NCBI RefSeq assembly: GCF_000374445.1
Contig: NZ_KB894429.1
Location: forward strand, 60,076-124,075
From: Actinokineospora enzanensis DSM 44649
GTDB taxonomy: Bacteria > Actinomycetota > Actinomycetes > Mycobacteriales > Pseudonocardiaceae
Direction: 5' to 3'
Length of the DNA: 64,000 bases
Below are positions 8,695 to 16,925 of the stretch, piece after piece. Below the pieces are notes generated by a model. It ran no database searches and was not told the DNA's origin. It saw nothing but the letters and a program-made list of their open reading frames with translations. Position 1 is the stretch's first letter; every line of letters begins with the position of its first letter. Position numbers and translations under genes: made by a program.

Positions 8695-9657
8695 GTGCTC
8701 CGACTGCGCTGCACCCCCGACGACCTGCTGCGCGTCACGATCGCCCGACACCCGGCACCCCTGGCCGAGCTGACGATGGCCGTCCAGATGCTGCAACGCC
8801 GCGACCCCGACCCGCTGTTCGCCCCGTGGCGTGCCCGCGTCGCGCGCACGTTGCCCCGTCGGGCAGGCCCCCTGTTCACCCTCATCTCACCGCTGGGCGC
8901 GGGCCCGTACTTCCTCGACCCGCCGAGCCCGACCGCCGACGAGGGCATGGCCGGCGTGCTGGAGACCGGGGTCGACGAGGTCCGTTCGGAACTGCGCCGC
9001 ATGTGCGCGATCGACCGACCGCTGACCCCGTGGGTCCGTCGACTGGGGGAGCGCGACCGCGAGGCGTGGGACGATCTGGAAGCGGCCTTGTGGACCGGTT
9101 ACCACGCCATCCTCGCCGCCGACTGGCCGCGCATCCGCGCGGGATTCCACGCCGAGACCGCTTTCCGCTCCCGCATGCTCGCCCGCCACGGACTGCACGC
9201 CACTTTGGCGAGCCTCGGCCCGGCCCTGCGTTGGCACGGAACCACACTGGAAGCCGACTTTCCGCGTGACGTGGATCTGGACCTGGGTGGCCGTGGTCTC
9301 GTCCTCCGGCCTTCCCTGCTGTGGCGAGGACATCCACTCGCCGCCCATGAACCGAGCGGCGCGACCGTCCTCATCTATCCCGCCCTCACGCCGTTGCCGC
9401 TCCTCCAAGCGACCGACCCCGCGACGGATTCCCTGGGCGCCTTGCTCGGCATCACCCGTGCGAACGCCCTTCGGCTCCTGGATCGGGAACTGACCACCAC
9501 CGACCTGGCCCGCGACCTGTCGGTGACGGTCGCCGCCGCGTCCATGCAGGCGAAGACGCTGCGGGAGGCGGGCCTGATCACCTCGCGTCGGGAGGGGAAA
9601 GCCGTCTGGCACCAACGCACCCCGCTCGGCTTCGACCTCCTGGCGGGCGGTTCCTGA
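8695..9657 (+). CDS. DUF5937/ArsR-type winged-helix transcriptional regulator
   Basis: The protein has 320 residues and starts at a GTG at 8695 behind a long purine-rich ribosome site. The N-terminal ~230 residues match the DUF5937 architecture (LRCTPDDLLRVTIARHPAPLAEL at the start, WRARV, then a hydrophobic ligand-domain-like region). The C-terminal ~60 residues form a winged helix: TTTDLARDLSVTVAAASMQ as the helix-turn-helix and ITSRREGKAVWHQRT as the wing. Regulators of this type are common in Streptomyces and relatives and usually lie beside their targets. No adjacent transporter is on the same strand, so the target is unknown. Confidence 0.85.
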   Translation: MLRLRCTPDDLLRVTIARHPAPLAELTMAVQMLQRRDPDPLFAPWRARVARTLPRRAGPLFTLISPLGAGPYFLDPPSPTADEGMAGVLETGVDEVRSELRRMCAIDRPLTPWVRRLGERDREAWDDLEAALWTGYHAILAADWPRIRAGFHAETAFRSRMLARHGLHATLASLGPALRWHGTTLEADFPRDVDLDLGGRGLVLRPSLLWRGHPLAAHEPSGATVLIYPALTPLPLLQATDPATDSLGALLGITRANALRLLDRELTTTDLARDLSVTVAAASMQAKTLREAGLITSRREGKAVWHQRTPLGFDLLAGGS

Positions 9658-9706
9658 CCGATGTCGAGGATGCACAAGCATTCGGGCAGGCGAACGCCGG
9701 AATCGG

Positions 9707-10276
9707 CTAAGGGCGGCCGTTGAGAAGTCGAGTGGCGAGGTGGTCTACCAAGGGTGCCAGGGTTTCCCGGTCGGCGGCGGCCAGGGCGTGGGTGCCGATC
9801 TTCTCGCGGAGAAAGCCGATGCCGATGATCAGGGCGGCGAGTAGTTCCGCGCGGACCGCCGCGTCCGGGCCGTCCAGGCGGGTGGCGAGGTGGCTGCCGA
9901 ACAGGGTACCGATCCTGTCTCGGATCAACGTGCGGATCGTCTCGTCGTTGGCGGCCGTCATCACCGCGGTCAGGCCGGAGCGCATGGGGTTCTCCGGGTC
10001 GAGCATTCGGTCCAACAGCACCAGGGGGAGGTCGGCGAGGGGGGTGTCGGTGAACAGGTCGTCGACCTCGCTCATGCTGTCGCCGACGGCCTCGGTGAGG
10101 AGTTTCTCCTTCGAGCCGAAGTACCGGTAGACCAGTGCCTGGTTGACGCCCGCCGCGGCGGCGATGTCGCGGGTGCTGGTGCCCTCGACGCCGTGTTCGG
10201 TGACCAGGGCGCGGGCCGCGTCCAGCAGGGCCCGGCGGGTGGCGGTGGCGTCGCGGCGGCGGGGGGTGGTGGTCAT
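9707..10276 (-). CDS. TetR family repressor of the adjacent MFS exporter
   Basis: The 189-residue protein starts at an ATG at 10276. An in-frame ATG at 10324 would place the extra 16 residues over the promoter, so I prefer the shorter form. Residues ~10-55 form the TetR helix-turn-helix (STRDIAAAAGVNQALVYRYF). The rest is the helical ligand-binding/dimer domain. It is divergent from a 14-helix drug exporter. Two inverted 20-bp copies of a GTAAGTC..GACTAC site flank the exporter's -10 box in the shared promoter region, and a partial match (TGACGACTT, 10294-10302) lies next to this gene's own start. That is the classical layout for a local, autoregulating, drug-responsive repressor. Confidence 0.9.
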   Translation of the reverse strand: MTTTPRRRDATATRRALLDAARALVTEHGVEGTSTRDIAAAAGVNQALVYRYFGSKEKLLTEAVGDSMSEVDDLFTDTPLADLPLVLLDRMLDPENPMRSGLTAVMTAANDETIRTLIRDRIGTLFGSHLATRLDGPDAAVRAELLAALIIGIGFLREKIGTHALAAADRETLAPLVDHLATRLLNGRP

Positions 10277-10351
10277 GGCGTCCGTTCGTCGGGTGACGAC
10301 TTGAGTGTAGACCAGGCAAAACACACTGTGAGGGTGTTCACCGGGCGGTTG

Positions 10352-10371
10352 GTAGTCAGTCGTTGACTTAC
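10352..10371. promoter_or_regulatory. TetR operator copy 1 (overlaps the exporter -35)
   Basis: GTAGTCA-N5-TGACTTAC is an imperfect palindrome. Its reverse complement matches the site at 10393-10412 at both ends (GTAAGTC at one end, GACTAC at the other). It covers the TTGACT -35 box of the MFS exporter gene. Confidence 0.6.
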
Positions 10372-10392
10372 CCCCGGTCGCCGACCTACCGT
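10363..10392 (+). promoter_or_regulatory. probable promoter of the MFS exporter gene
   Basis: TTGACT (10363-10368) is followed after 18 bases by TACCGT (10387-10392), a fair match to the vegetative sigma-70-type consensus. The GTG start is at 10427, behind GGGAGGT. Operator copies sit on the -35 and directly after the -10. Confidence 0.5.
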
Positions 10393-10412
10393 GTAAGTCG
10401 TCAGGTGACTAC
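10393..10412. promoter_or_regulatory. TetR operator copy 2 (just after the exporter -10)
   Basis: GTAAGTC-N7-GACTAC is the inverted counterpart of the site at 10352-10371 (13 of 20 positions identical, all in the outer arms). It lies immediately downstream of the -10, so a bound repressor would block open-complex formation or clearance. Confidence 0.6.
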
Positions 10413-10426
10413 AAACGGGAGGTCCG

Positions 10427-11863
10427 GTGTCCATCACCGAGGTTCGGAGCGGCGCCGGAACCGGCAGGCGGGGGCGGGCCGAGTCGCATCCCAAGGCGGT
10501 GCTCGCGGTCCTCGCGCTGTCGACCTTCGCGGTGGTGGTCATGCAGAGCATGGTCATGCCGGTGCTCTCCGGCCTGGCCGGGTCGCTGCACGTCAGCATG
10601 ACCGACATCTCGTGGGTGGTGACCGCGAACATGCTGGCCGCGGCCGTGCTCACGCCGCTGCTCGGCTCCCTCGGCGACGCACTCGGGCGCAAGCGGGTGC
10701 TGATGGTCACCCTTGCCCTGACCACGCTCGGATCAATCCTGGTCGCCATGTCCGACTCGATGGCGATCGTGCTGGTCGGGCGGGTGTTGCAGGGCGCGGG
10801 CTTCGCCGCCATGCCGTTGGCCATCGGTATCGTCCGGGCGATCTTCCCGGTGCACCAGGTGCCGTCCAGCCTCGCCATGCTCAGTGCGTTGACCGGCGTC
10901 GGCGCGGGCGCCGGGCTGTTGTTCTCCGGGCTGCTGGTGCAGGCGGGCATCACCGCCCAGGGCATGTTCTGGATCTCTGCCGCGGTCACCGCGCTCGGCC
11001 TGCTCGGCACCGCCGTCCTCATCCACCTGCCCGAACGCGCCTCCGCGTTCCGGATGGACGGCTGGGGCCTGCTCACCCTCAGCGGCGGCCTGGTCTGCCT
11101 GGTGCTCGGCATCAACCGTGGCCCGAGCTGGGGCTGGGGCTCGGCGCGCGTGCTGGGGCTGTTCGCGGGCGCGGTCGTGTTGCTGGTGGTGTGGGTGTTC
11201 GTGGAGCGGCGCGTGCGGCAGCCGCTGATCGACATCTCGATGATGCGCACGCCGGTCGTCCTCGGCACCAACCTCACCGCGTTTCTCACCGGTGCGGGCA
11301 TGTACGGGGCGTTCGTGCTGGTGCTCCAGTTCGTGCAGACCCCGGGGAAGTTCGGCTACGGCTTCGGCCTCGACGCCCTCGGCGCGGGCCTGACCCTGCT
11401 GCCGCTCACCGCGGGCACGCTCGTCGCCGCGGCGGGCGTGTCCGTCCTCATCCGACGCATCGGTCCCAAGTGGCCGATGTTCATGGGCACCGTGGTCGCC
11501 GCACTCACTTTCGCCTTCCTGCTGGTCTGGCACGATGAGCACTGGCACTTCTACCTCGGCACCGGCCTGCTCGGCCTCGGGCTCGGTCTGGCGTTCGGCG
11601 CCACCCCGACCCTGCTCAACAGCGGTGTCCGACCCGAACAGACCAGCGTCGCCAACAGCGTCAACTCGACGCTGCGCTCGATCGGTGGCTCCATCGGCAC
11701 CTCGATCGCCGCCGCCATCCTCGCCGCGAACACCCTGCCCCTGGTCCCACTACCCACTGTGGACGCCTACGTCACGGCCTTCGCCGTCTCCGGTGCCATC
11801 TGCGTGCTCGCCATCATCGCCGCGGCCGCCGTCCCTTATCGACACCGGACAGTGGCGGCGTGA
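10427..11863 (+). CDS. DHA2-type MFS drug exporter (EmrB/QacA family)
   Basis: This is a 478-residue membrane protein with about 14 predicted helices. The motif-A region LLGSLGDALGRKRVLM (about residues 78-93) lies between helices 2 and 3, and a motif-C-like Gly-rich helix 5 (ALTGVGAGAGLLFSGLL) marks a proton-coupled antiporter. Length and helix count fit the DHA2 group, which exports cationic drugs, dyes and actinomycete antibiotics. Expression is probably released when the divergent TetR protein binds a ligand. Its stop overlaps the GTG of the downstream YbhN-like gene (GTGA). Confidence 0.92.
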   Translation: MSITEVRSGAGTGRRGRAESHPKAVLAVLALSTFAVVVMQSMVMPVLSGLAGSLHVSMTDISWVVTANMLAAAVLTPLLGSLGDALGRKRVLMVTLALTTLGSILVAMSDSMAIVLVGRVLQGAGFAAMPLAIGIVRAIFPVHQVPSSLAMLSALTGVGAGAGLLFSGLLVQAGITAQGMFWISAAVTALGLLGTAVLIHLPERASAFRMDGWGLLTLSGGLVCLVLGINRGPSWGWGSARVLGLFAGAVVLLVVWVFVERRVRQPLIDISMMRTPVVLGTNLTAFLTGAGMYGAFVLVLQFVQTPGKFGYGFGLDALGAGLTLLPLTAGTLVAAAGVSVLIRRIGPKWPMFMGTVVAALTFAFLLVWHDEHWHFYLGTGLLGLGLGLAFGATPTLLNSGVRPEQTSVANSVNSTLRSIGGSIGTSIAAAILAANTLPLVPLPTVDAYVTAFAVSGAICVLAIIAAAAVPYRHRTVAA

Positions 11864-12960
11864 TGACCATCGCGACCACCACCGGTCCACTACAGATGGA
11901 CGACCGTCCGCGCAGACGCATGCGCCGCATCGTTGGGGGCGATGGTGGTGCGTCGGTGGTGACCGCCGAGAGTCCACCACGGACAGATGTTCATCCGCGC
12001 AAACGTCTGCGGCGGATCGTCGGATGGCTGGTCGTGCTCGTAGCCGCCGGTGTCGCGCTGGTGTCGCTGCGGCACAAGCTGCCGGACTTCACGGGCTTCC
12101 TGGACGCCGTGCGGGCGGCGAACCCGTGGTGGCTGGTGGCCGCCGCGGCCGCGGAGATCGTGTCGATGCGGATGTTCGCCCGCCAGCAGCGCCGTCTTCT
12201 GCGCGCGTTCGGCGTCTCCATGACCCTGCGTCGAGCCGTCGCGATCACCTACGCCCGCTCGGCGATCTCCGCCACCGCCCCCGCGGGCGCCGCCGTGTCC
12301 GCGGCGTTCGCCCTGCACCAGTTCCGTCGGGTGCGCGCGGACGCGGCCGTCGCCGCCACCGTCATGATCCTGTCCGGCGTGGCATCGATGTGCGGCCTGG
12401 TCCTGCTCTACGGCATCGCCGCGGGCGCCACCGCCCTCCAGAACCTCGACCTGGTCGTCGTCCTCGCCGCCGCGGCACTGATAACGGTGACCGCCGGACT
12501 CCTCGCCCACCACCGCACCCACCATCCGCACCCGCGCAAGCCGCGCACCCCCGCGTACGAAGGCGGCCGGATCCGGACCGCGCTGGCCCCGGCGCTGGAC
12601 GCCCTGCGCGCCGCGCGGACCGTTCCCGCCCGGCACTGGCTCGCCGTCATCGCCGCGGCCGCCACCAACTGGTTCGCCGATCTCATCTGCCTGATCGCCG
12701 TCGCGCACGCCTTCGCTTTCCCCGGCCACGACTGGGAAATCGCCGCCGTCTACCTCGCCACCCAGGTCGTCCGACAGATCCCGCTGACCCCCGGCGGCAT
12801 CGGCCTGATCGAGACGAGCCTGCTCACCGGCCTGCTCGCCATCGGCGCCGACCCCGCCACGGCCGCCGCCACCGTGCTGGGCTACCGGGTGCTCAGCTTC
12901 TGGCTGGTCCTCCCCGCGGGCCTGGTCGCGGGCGTCGGGCTGCGCCGCGCACCCCGGTAG
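11860..12960 (+). CDS. YbhN/UPF0104-type integral membrane protein (flippase-like)
   Basis: The start is a GTG at 11860 overlapping the exporter stop, with an ATG one codon later. The product has 366 residues, the first ~50 cytoplasmic and very basic. These contain a duplicated segment (RRRMRRIVG near 19-27 and RKRLRRIVG near 47-55). About 7-8 helices follow. The conserved motifs QIPLTPGGIGLIE (about 305-317) and SATAPAGAAVS (about 138-148) are hallmarks of the LPG-synthase transmembrane-domain family, also called UPF0104/YbhN. Relatives move or synthesise lipids, but here only the membrane domain is present. Co-expression with the exporter suggests a role in envelope resistance. Confidence 0.85.
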   Translation: MMTIATTTGPLQMDDRPRRRMRRIVGGDGGASVVTAESPPRTDVHPRKRLRRIVGWLVVLVAAGVALVSLRHKLPDFTGFLDAVRAANPWWLVAAAAAEIVSMRMFARQQRRLLRAFGVSMTLRRAVAITYARSAISATAPAGAAVSAAFALHQFRRVRADAAVAATVMILSGVASMCGLVLLYGIAAGATALQNLDLVVVLAAAALITVTAGLLAHHRTHHPHPRKPRTPAYEGGRIRTALAPALDALRAARTVPARHWLAVIAAAATNWFADLICLIAVAHAFAFPGHDWEIAAVYLATQVVRQIPLTPGGIGLIETSLLTGLLAIGADPATAAATVLGYRVLSFWLVLPAGLVAGVGLRRAPR

Positions 12961-12978
12961 CGTCGCGCCATTTTACGG

Positions 12979-12992
12979 GAACCCCGGGGTTC
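12979..12992. promoter_or_regulatory. perfect 14-bp palindrome, operator or terminator stem
   Basis: GAACCCC followed directly by GGGGTTC lies 19 bp after the YbhN-like stop. No T-run follows. It could be a short terminator hairpin for the upstream operon or a regulator site for the cluster. Confidence 0.3.
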
Positions 12993-13051
12993 TATTGTGG
13001 ACATTCTTCGACCCGCCCCGGCTTGCCCGGCCAATTCGCCGAATAAACTGA

Positions 13052-13079
13052 TTGTGACAAGGCTCACGGACGGTAATGA
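13052..13079 (+). promoter_or_regulatory. candidate promoter of the sulfated-DAP cluster
   Basis: TTGTGA (13052-13057), a 16-base spacer and TAATGA (13074-13079) form the best sigma-70-like pair ahead of the twelve-gene run. It sits in the AT-richest part of the interval and predicts a leader of about 260 bases. Confidence 0.35.
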
Positions 13080-13345
13080 TCGGCATGCCACCCGATCGGC
13101 CTATTGAGTTAATCTTCGCGACTTGAGATGGTCACAAACAGGCCCGTTGGTTATTGACGAAATGCGCGCCGACCCCGGGGCCTGGTGGCGGGCGCCGACC
13201 GGGAGGTTCTGGGGGGATCACCGAAACGCCCGCGCGTTCGAGCGCGAGGCGGTGTTCTGCCATGGGCGGAAACCGGCGGGCGGACCCGGGGCGACCCGTG
13301 GGCATCACGCGCGATCGCACAACAACAGCTTTGGGGGGAAGACAG

Positions 13346-14341
13346 GTGTCAGAGTTCTACGTCGTGCCCGGCCCGGTGGCCGACCGGGTCCTGCGGGCGT
13401 CCCGGACCACCGTGGCCGAGCTGGTGCGCGAGACGTACCTGCTGCACGAGGCGGGCGCGAGCATCAACCCGGACAGCTACTTCCTGCGGTTCCCGGACAA
13501 GCCGAACTCCCGGGTGATCGCCCTGCCCGGCTATCTCGGCGGCCCGGTCGACAAGATCGGCATGAAGTGGATCGCCAGCTTCCCGGACAACGTCTCCGCA
13601 GGCAGGCCGCGTGCGTCCGCGGTGCTGCTGCTCAACGACCACGCCACCGGTTACCCGCTGGCCTGCCTGGAGTCCGCGGGCATCAGCGCCGCTCGCACCG
13701 CGGCCTCGGCCGCCCTGGCCGCCCGGTATCTCAAGCCCGCCGACGCGCGGACCGTGTCGTTCGTCGGTTCCGGCGTCATCGCCCGGACCATCGCCGACTA
13801 CTTGCCGACCGCGGTCCCGGAGCTCACGGACGCCGTGGTCCACGACCTCGTCCCGGCGAGCGGGGCGAACCTGGTCCGTCACCTGGGGCGCTCGCTGGAC
13901 GCGCGGTTCACCGAATCGCTGGACGAGGCGCTGACCGCCGATATCGTCGTCTTCGCCACCACCGCGCCGACCCCGTACGTCGGCCCGGATGTGGACTTCC
14001 GCCCCGGTCAATTGGTGCTCAACATTTCTTTGCGCGATATCGCCCCGGAGATTCTGCTCAGGTCGAACAACGTCCTTGACGATATCGACCACTGCCTCAA
14101 GGCCGAGACGTCCCCGCATCTGGCGGAACGACTTTCCGGTAATCGGGAATTCATCCAGGGGACGATCGGTGGTGTGGTGCGCGGCGAGGTCGACCCGGAT
14201 CCGGGTCGGGCGACGGTGTTCTCGCCGTTCGGTCTCGGCGTGCTCGACATCGCCGTCGGCTCGTTCGTGCTGGAGCAGGCGCGCGCGTCCGGCGAGGCCA
14301 TCGTGATCGAGGACTTCATCGGCGAGGTGACACGCTGGTGA
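13346..14341 (+). CDS. sbnB: SbnB-like L-2,3-diaminopropionate synthase (ornithine cyclodeaminase fold)
   Basis: The protein has 331 residues and begins at a GTG behind TTGGGGGGAAG. It matches SbnB of staphyloferrin B synthesis: RVIALPGYLGG..DKIGMKWIASFPDN (about 56-82) with the substrate-site Lys74, LNDHATGYPLACLESAGISAARTAA (96-120, Arg117) and the Rossmann loop FVGSGVIAR (139-147). SbnB oxidatively cleaves N-(1-amino-1-carboxyethyl)-glutamate with NAD to give L-2,3-diaminopropionate and 2-oxoglutarate. The SbnA-like partner is three genes downstream, so the pair should supply diaminopropionate from O-phosphoserine and glutamate. Its stop overlaps the next GTG (GTGA), which couples it to the flavoprotein. 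Confidence 0.88.
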   Translation: MSEFYVVPGPVADRVLRASRTTVAELVRETYLLHEAGASINPDSYFLRFPDKPNSRVIALPGYLGGPVDKIGMKWIASFPDNVSAGRPRASAVLLLNDHATGYPLACLESAGISAARTAASAALAARYLKPADARTVSFVGSGVIARTIADYLPTAVPELTDAVVHDLVPASGANLVRHLGRSLDARFTESLDEALTADIVVFATTAPTPYVGPDVDFRPGQLVLNISLRDIAPEILLRSNNVLDDIDHCLKAETSPHLAERLSGNREFIQGTIGGVVRGEVDPDPGRATVFSPFGLGVLDIAVGSFVLEQARASGEAIVIEDFIGEVTRW

Positions 14342-16083
14342 CCGCGCCACCGGCCACCTACGCGCTGATCGGCTGCGGCCCGCGCGGGATGAACGTGCTG
14401 GAGCGCTTCATCTTCCACGCCACCCGTGACCCGCTGCGGCGACCGATCACGCTGCACATCGTCGACCCCGCCGCCGTCGGGCCGGGGATCCACGGCGACC
14501 AGCCGGACTACCTGCTGCTCAACACCATCGCCACCCAGCTGACCACCTTCGTCGACGACGACATGGTCGACGAGGGCGGCGTCCGCGGCCCCTCGTTCTA
14601 CCAGTGGGTCCGCAGGCGCGGCACCCTCGTCACCGCCGACACCGGCGAGACCCGACCCGCCCGGCCGACCGACCACCTGCCGCGCAGGCTCCTCGGCGAG
14701 TACCTGTCCTGGGCGTTGCCGCAGCTGCTCGACGTCTGCCCGCCCTGGCTGGAGATCCGCCTGCACGACAGCACCGCGACCGCCGTCGACCGCCTGCCCG
14801 ACGGCCGCGAACAGGTCACGACGGCCGACGGCACCACCGTCCCGGTCGACGCCGTCCTGCTCTGCGTGGGCCACACCGGCACACCGGCACCGCGACCGGC
14901 CCACCCGGACGTGCCCGACTCCGCGTGGATCGCCACTCCGTACCCGCTGCCGGACACGACGGCCGACATCGCCGCGGGGGAGCGGTTGGGCATCCTCGGC
15001 TGCGGCCTCACCGCCATGGACGTCATCGCGGCCCTGACCGTCGGCCGCGGCGGCCGCTACGAGAAGGACGATGGCGGCCTGCGCTATCTCCCCAGCGGCG
15101 ACGAACCCGAACTCGTGCTCATCACCCGCACCGGCCACCCGGCCCGCGCCCGCCCGCGCCCCTACCAGGCGGGTCCCATCCCGCCGCGATACCTCACCGT
15201 GGATGCGTTGCGAGAGGCCCGCGCGCGCAAGGAAGACGGCCGCCTGAACCTCCTGCGCGACGTGCTTCCCCTGGTACAACAGGAGATGCGCCACCGAGTC
15301 CGCGCACTCGTCGGCCCGGACGAGGCAGAACAGGCCGAAAACCGTGTACTGTCGGCATGGGACGCGCCGGTACCCGATACCGCACTGTCCGATGTGGACT
15401 CCTATCACGCCTGGTTCGTCGACCGGGTAAGGCAGGACCTGGCCGAGGCCCACCGCGGCCTGGACGCCAGTCCGCTCAAGGCCGCCTTCGAGGTTCACCG
15501 CGACCTCCGCGAGGTGCTGCGCCGGGCGGTCGACGGCAGCGGCCTGGACGACCGCGCCGACTTCTTCGGCGCCTTCGCCGCCGAGATCAACCGCAACGTC
15601 ATCGGCCCCCAGCTCGACCGCAACGAGGAGCTCCTGGCCCTCGTCCGGGCAGGCGTGCTGAGCCCGGGACTCGGCCCGATGAGCGGCCTCACCTGGTCGG
15701 ACGGCCATTGGCTGCTCGGCTCCACCACCCTGGCCACCCCGACCACCACCACCCTGCGCCGCGTGATCCGCGGCTTCTCCCCGTCCCCGACGATCAGCCG
15801 CTCCACCAACCCGGTCGTCCGACAGCTGCACGCGACCGGCAGGCTGCGCCCGGTCGCCGCGGGCGACACCGAGCTCGGTGCCCACGTCGACGCCGACGGG
15901 TTCGCGGTCGACGAGCACGGCCCGCAGCCGACCCTGGCCGTCCTGGGTCCGCTCGCCGAGGGATCCAGCTACTACAACCACTACGTGACCTCGCCCGGCG
16001 CCCCGTCGCGCGCGACCGCCGACGCCGACCGGGTCGTCAGATCCGTGCTGTCCGTCCTCGACCGCCAAGTCGCTCTCCTCTGA
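14338..16083 (+). CDS. FAD/NAD(P)-binding oxidoreductase (PF13454-type flavoprotein)
   Basis: This is a 581-residue protein. The first dinucleotide-binding site is YALIGCGPRGMNVLERF (about residues 8-24), the signature 'GxGPRGxxxLERL' of the FAD-NAD(P)-binding family PF13454. A second site, LGILGCGLTAMDVIAAL, lies near 217-233. LLCVGHTGTP (about 174-183) resembles the ATG-type hinge of class-B flavin monooxygenases and N-hydroxylases. The substrate is unknown. Wedged between the SbnB-like gene and the sulfotransferase, it is the best candidate to oxidise (possibly N-hydroxylate) diaminopropionate or a derivative before sulfonation. That role is inference from context. Translationally coupled to the SbnB-like gene. 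Confidence 0.75.
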   Translation: MTAPPATYALIGCGPRGMNVLERFIFHATRDPLRRPITLHIVDPAAVGPGIHGDQPDYLLLNTIATQLTTFVDDDMVDEGGVRGPSFYQWVRRRGTLVTADTGETRPARPTDHLPRRLLGEYLSWALPQLLDVCPPWLEIRLHDSTATAVDRLPDGREQVTTADGTTVPVDAVLLCVGHTGTPAPRPAHPDVPDSAWIATPYPLPDTTADIAAGERLGILGCGLTAMDVIAALTVGRGGRYEKDDGGLRYLPSGDEPELVLITRTGHPARARPRPYQAGPIPPRYLTVDALREARARKEDGRLNLLRDVLPLVQQEMRHRVRALVGPDEAEQAENRVLSAWDAPVPDTALSDVDSYHAWFVDRVRQDLAEAHRGLDASPLKAAFEVHRDLREVLRRAVDGSGLDDRADFFGAFAAEINRNVIGPQLDRNEELLALVRAGVLSPGLGPMSGLTWSDGHWLLGSTTLATPTTTTLRRVIRGFSPSPTISRSTNPVVRQLHATGRLRPVAAGDTELGAHVDADGFAVDEHGPQPTLAVLGPLAEGSSYYNHYVTSPGAPSRATADADRVVRSVLSVLDRQVALL

Positions 16084-16110
16084 CCAAGCCGACCTCAGGA
16101 GTGGTTTCCC

Positions 16111-16893
16111 GTGCCCGGCCCACACAGCACCTACCTGGTGATCAGCCCGCCGCGCAGCGCGTCGACGGCGTTGTCCCGCGTCATCTGGAACAACCCCGGC
16201 GTGCGGTACTACTCGCACGAGCCCTACGAGTCGACGTACTTCCGCGGCCTCGACCGGGCCGAGGCGTCGGCGGCGCTGGCGAACCCGCTCGACCTCGCCG
16301 ACGTCGTCGGCGCGAAGACCGGGGACGGCCTGCTGGTCAAGGAGATCAGCTTCCAGCTCGGCGACAACCTGCCCGACCTGCTCGCCCGCACCGCGCACCC
16401 GGTGGTGTTCCTGCTGCGCGACCCGCGGCTGACCATCGCCTCCCGCCGCCGGGTGAAGGAACTCCAGTCGCAGCCGCCGGACTTCCCGCTGGTGGAGACC
16501 GGATGGCACGATCTCGTCGCGCAGATCGACCACTGTCGCGCGCACGACGTCGAGCACCTCGTCATCGACGCGTTCGACTTCCGCTCCGACCCGGCGCCGA
16601 TCCTCCGCAGCCTGGTCGAGGCCTGGGGGCTCGACTTCGACCCGGCCCAGCTGAGCTGGCAGCCGCGCCCCGGGCTGAACCTGAGCAACCACCGGGTCGG
16701 CGGCGTCGACCACTACTTCACCCGCGTCCTGCACAGCCGGGGCCTGGAGCTGCCCGTCGAGGTGCCCATCCCGGTCGCGGACTTCCCGGCCGACCGCGGC
16801 CTGCGCGACCACGTCCGCTGGGCGATGGACCAGTACGAACGGCTGCGGGCGGCGCCCGAGTTCCGTACCGGAGCGGAAGCCGCCCACCGCTGA
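16111..16893 (+). CDS. PAPS-dependent sulfotransferase
   Basis: This is a 260-residue protein starting at a GTG behind CAGGAG. The 5'-phosphosulfate-binding loop is ISPPRSASTALSRVI (about residues 11-25). The 3'-phosphate-binding segment is VVFLLRDPRLTIASRRR (about 98-114), with the Arg and Ser typical of the family. The length and soluble nature fit the bacterial small-molecule sulfotransferases rather than heparan-type membrane enzymes. A full PAPS-making set follows in the same transcript, which strongly supports real sulfonation of the cluster product. The acceptor (hydroxyl, hydroxylamine or amine) is not revealed by sequence. Confidence 0.85.
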   Translation: MPGPHSTYLVISPPRSASTALSRVIWNNPGVRYYSHEPYESTYFRGLDRAEASAALANPLDLADVVGAKTGDGLLVKEISFQLGDNLPDLLARTAHPVVFLLRDPRLTIASRRRVKELQSQPPDFPLVETGWHDLVAQIDHCRAHDVEHLVIDAFDFRSDPAPILRSLVEAWGLDFDPAQLSWQPRPGLNLSNHRVGGVDHYFTRVLHSRGLELPVEVPIPVADFPADRGLRDHVRWAMDQYERLRAAPEFRTGAEAAHR

Positions 16894-16925
16894 CGCGGCC
16901 ACCGCAAGGCAACCAGGGGGAAGTC

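Larger units (their letters stand above)
12961..13345. other. intergenic leader upstream of the biosynthetic cluster
   Basis: These 385 bases carry no supported gene and are locally less GC-rich (12970-13150) than the surroundings. Visible items are a perfect 14-bp palindrome GAACCCCGGGGTTC (12979-12992), a candidate promoter at 13052-13079, and a long untranslated leader of about 260 bases before the SbnB-like start. The leader's second half is GC-rich and could fold. No known riboswitch class is recognised. Confidence 0.4.
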
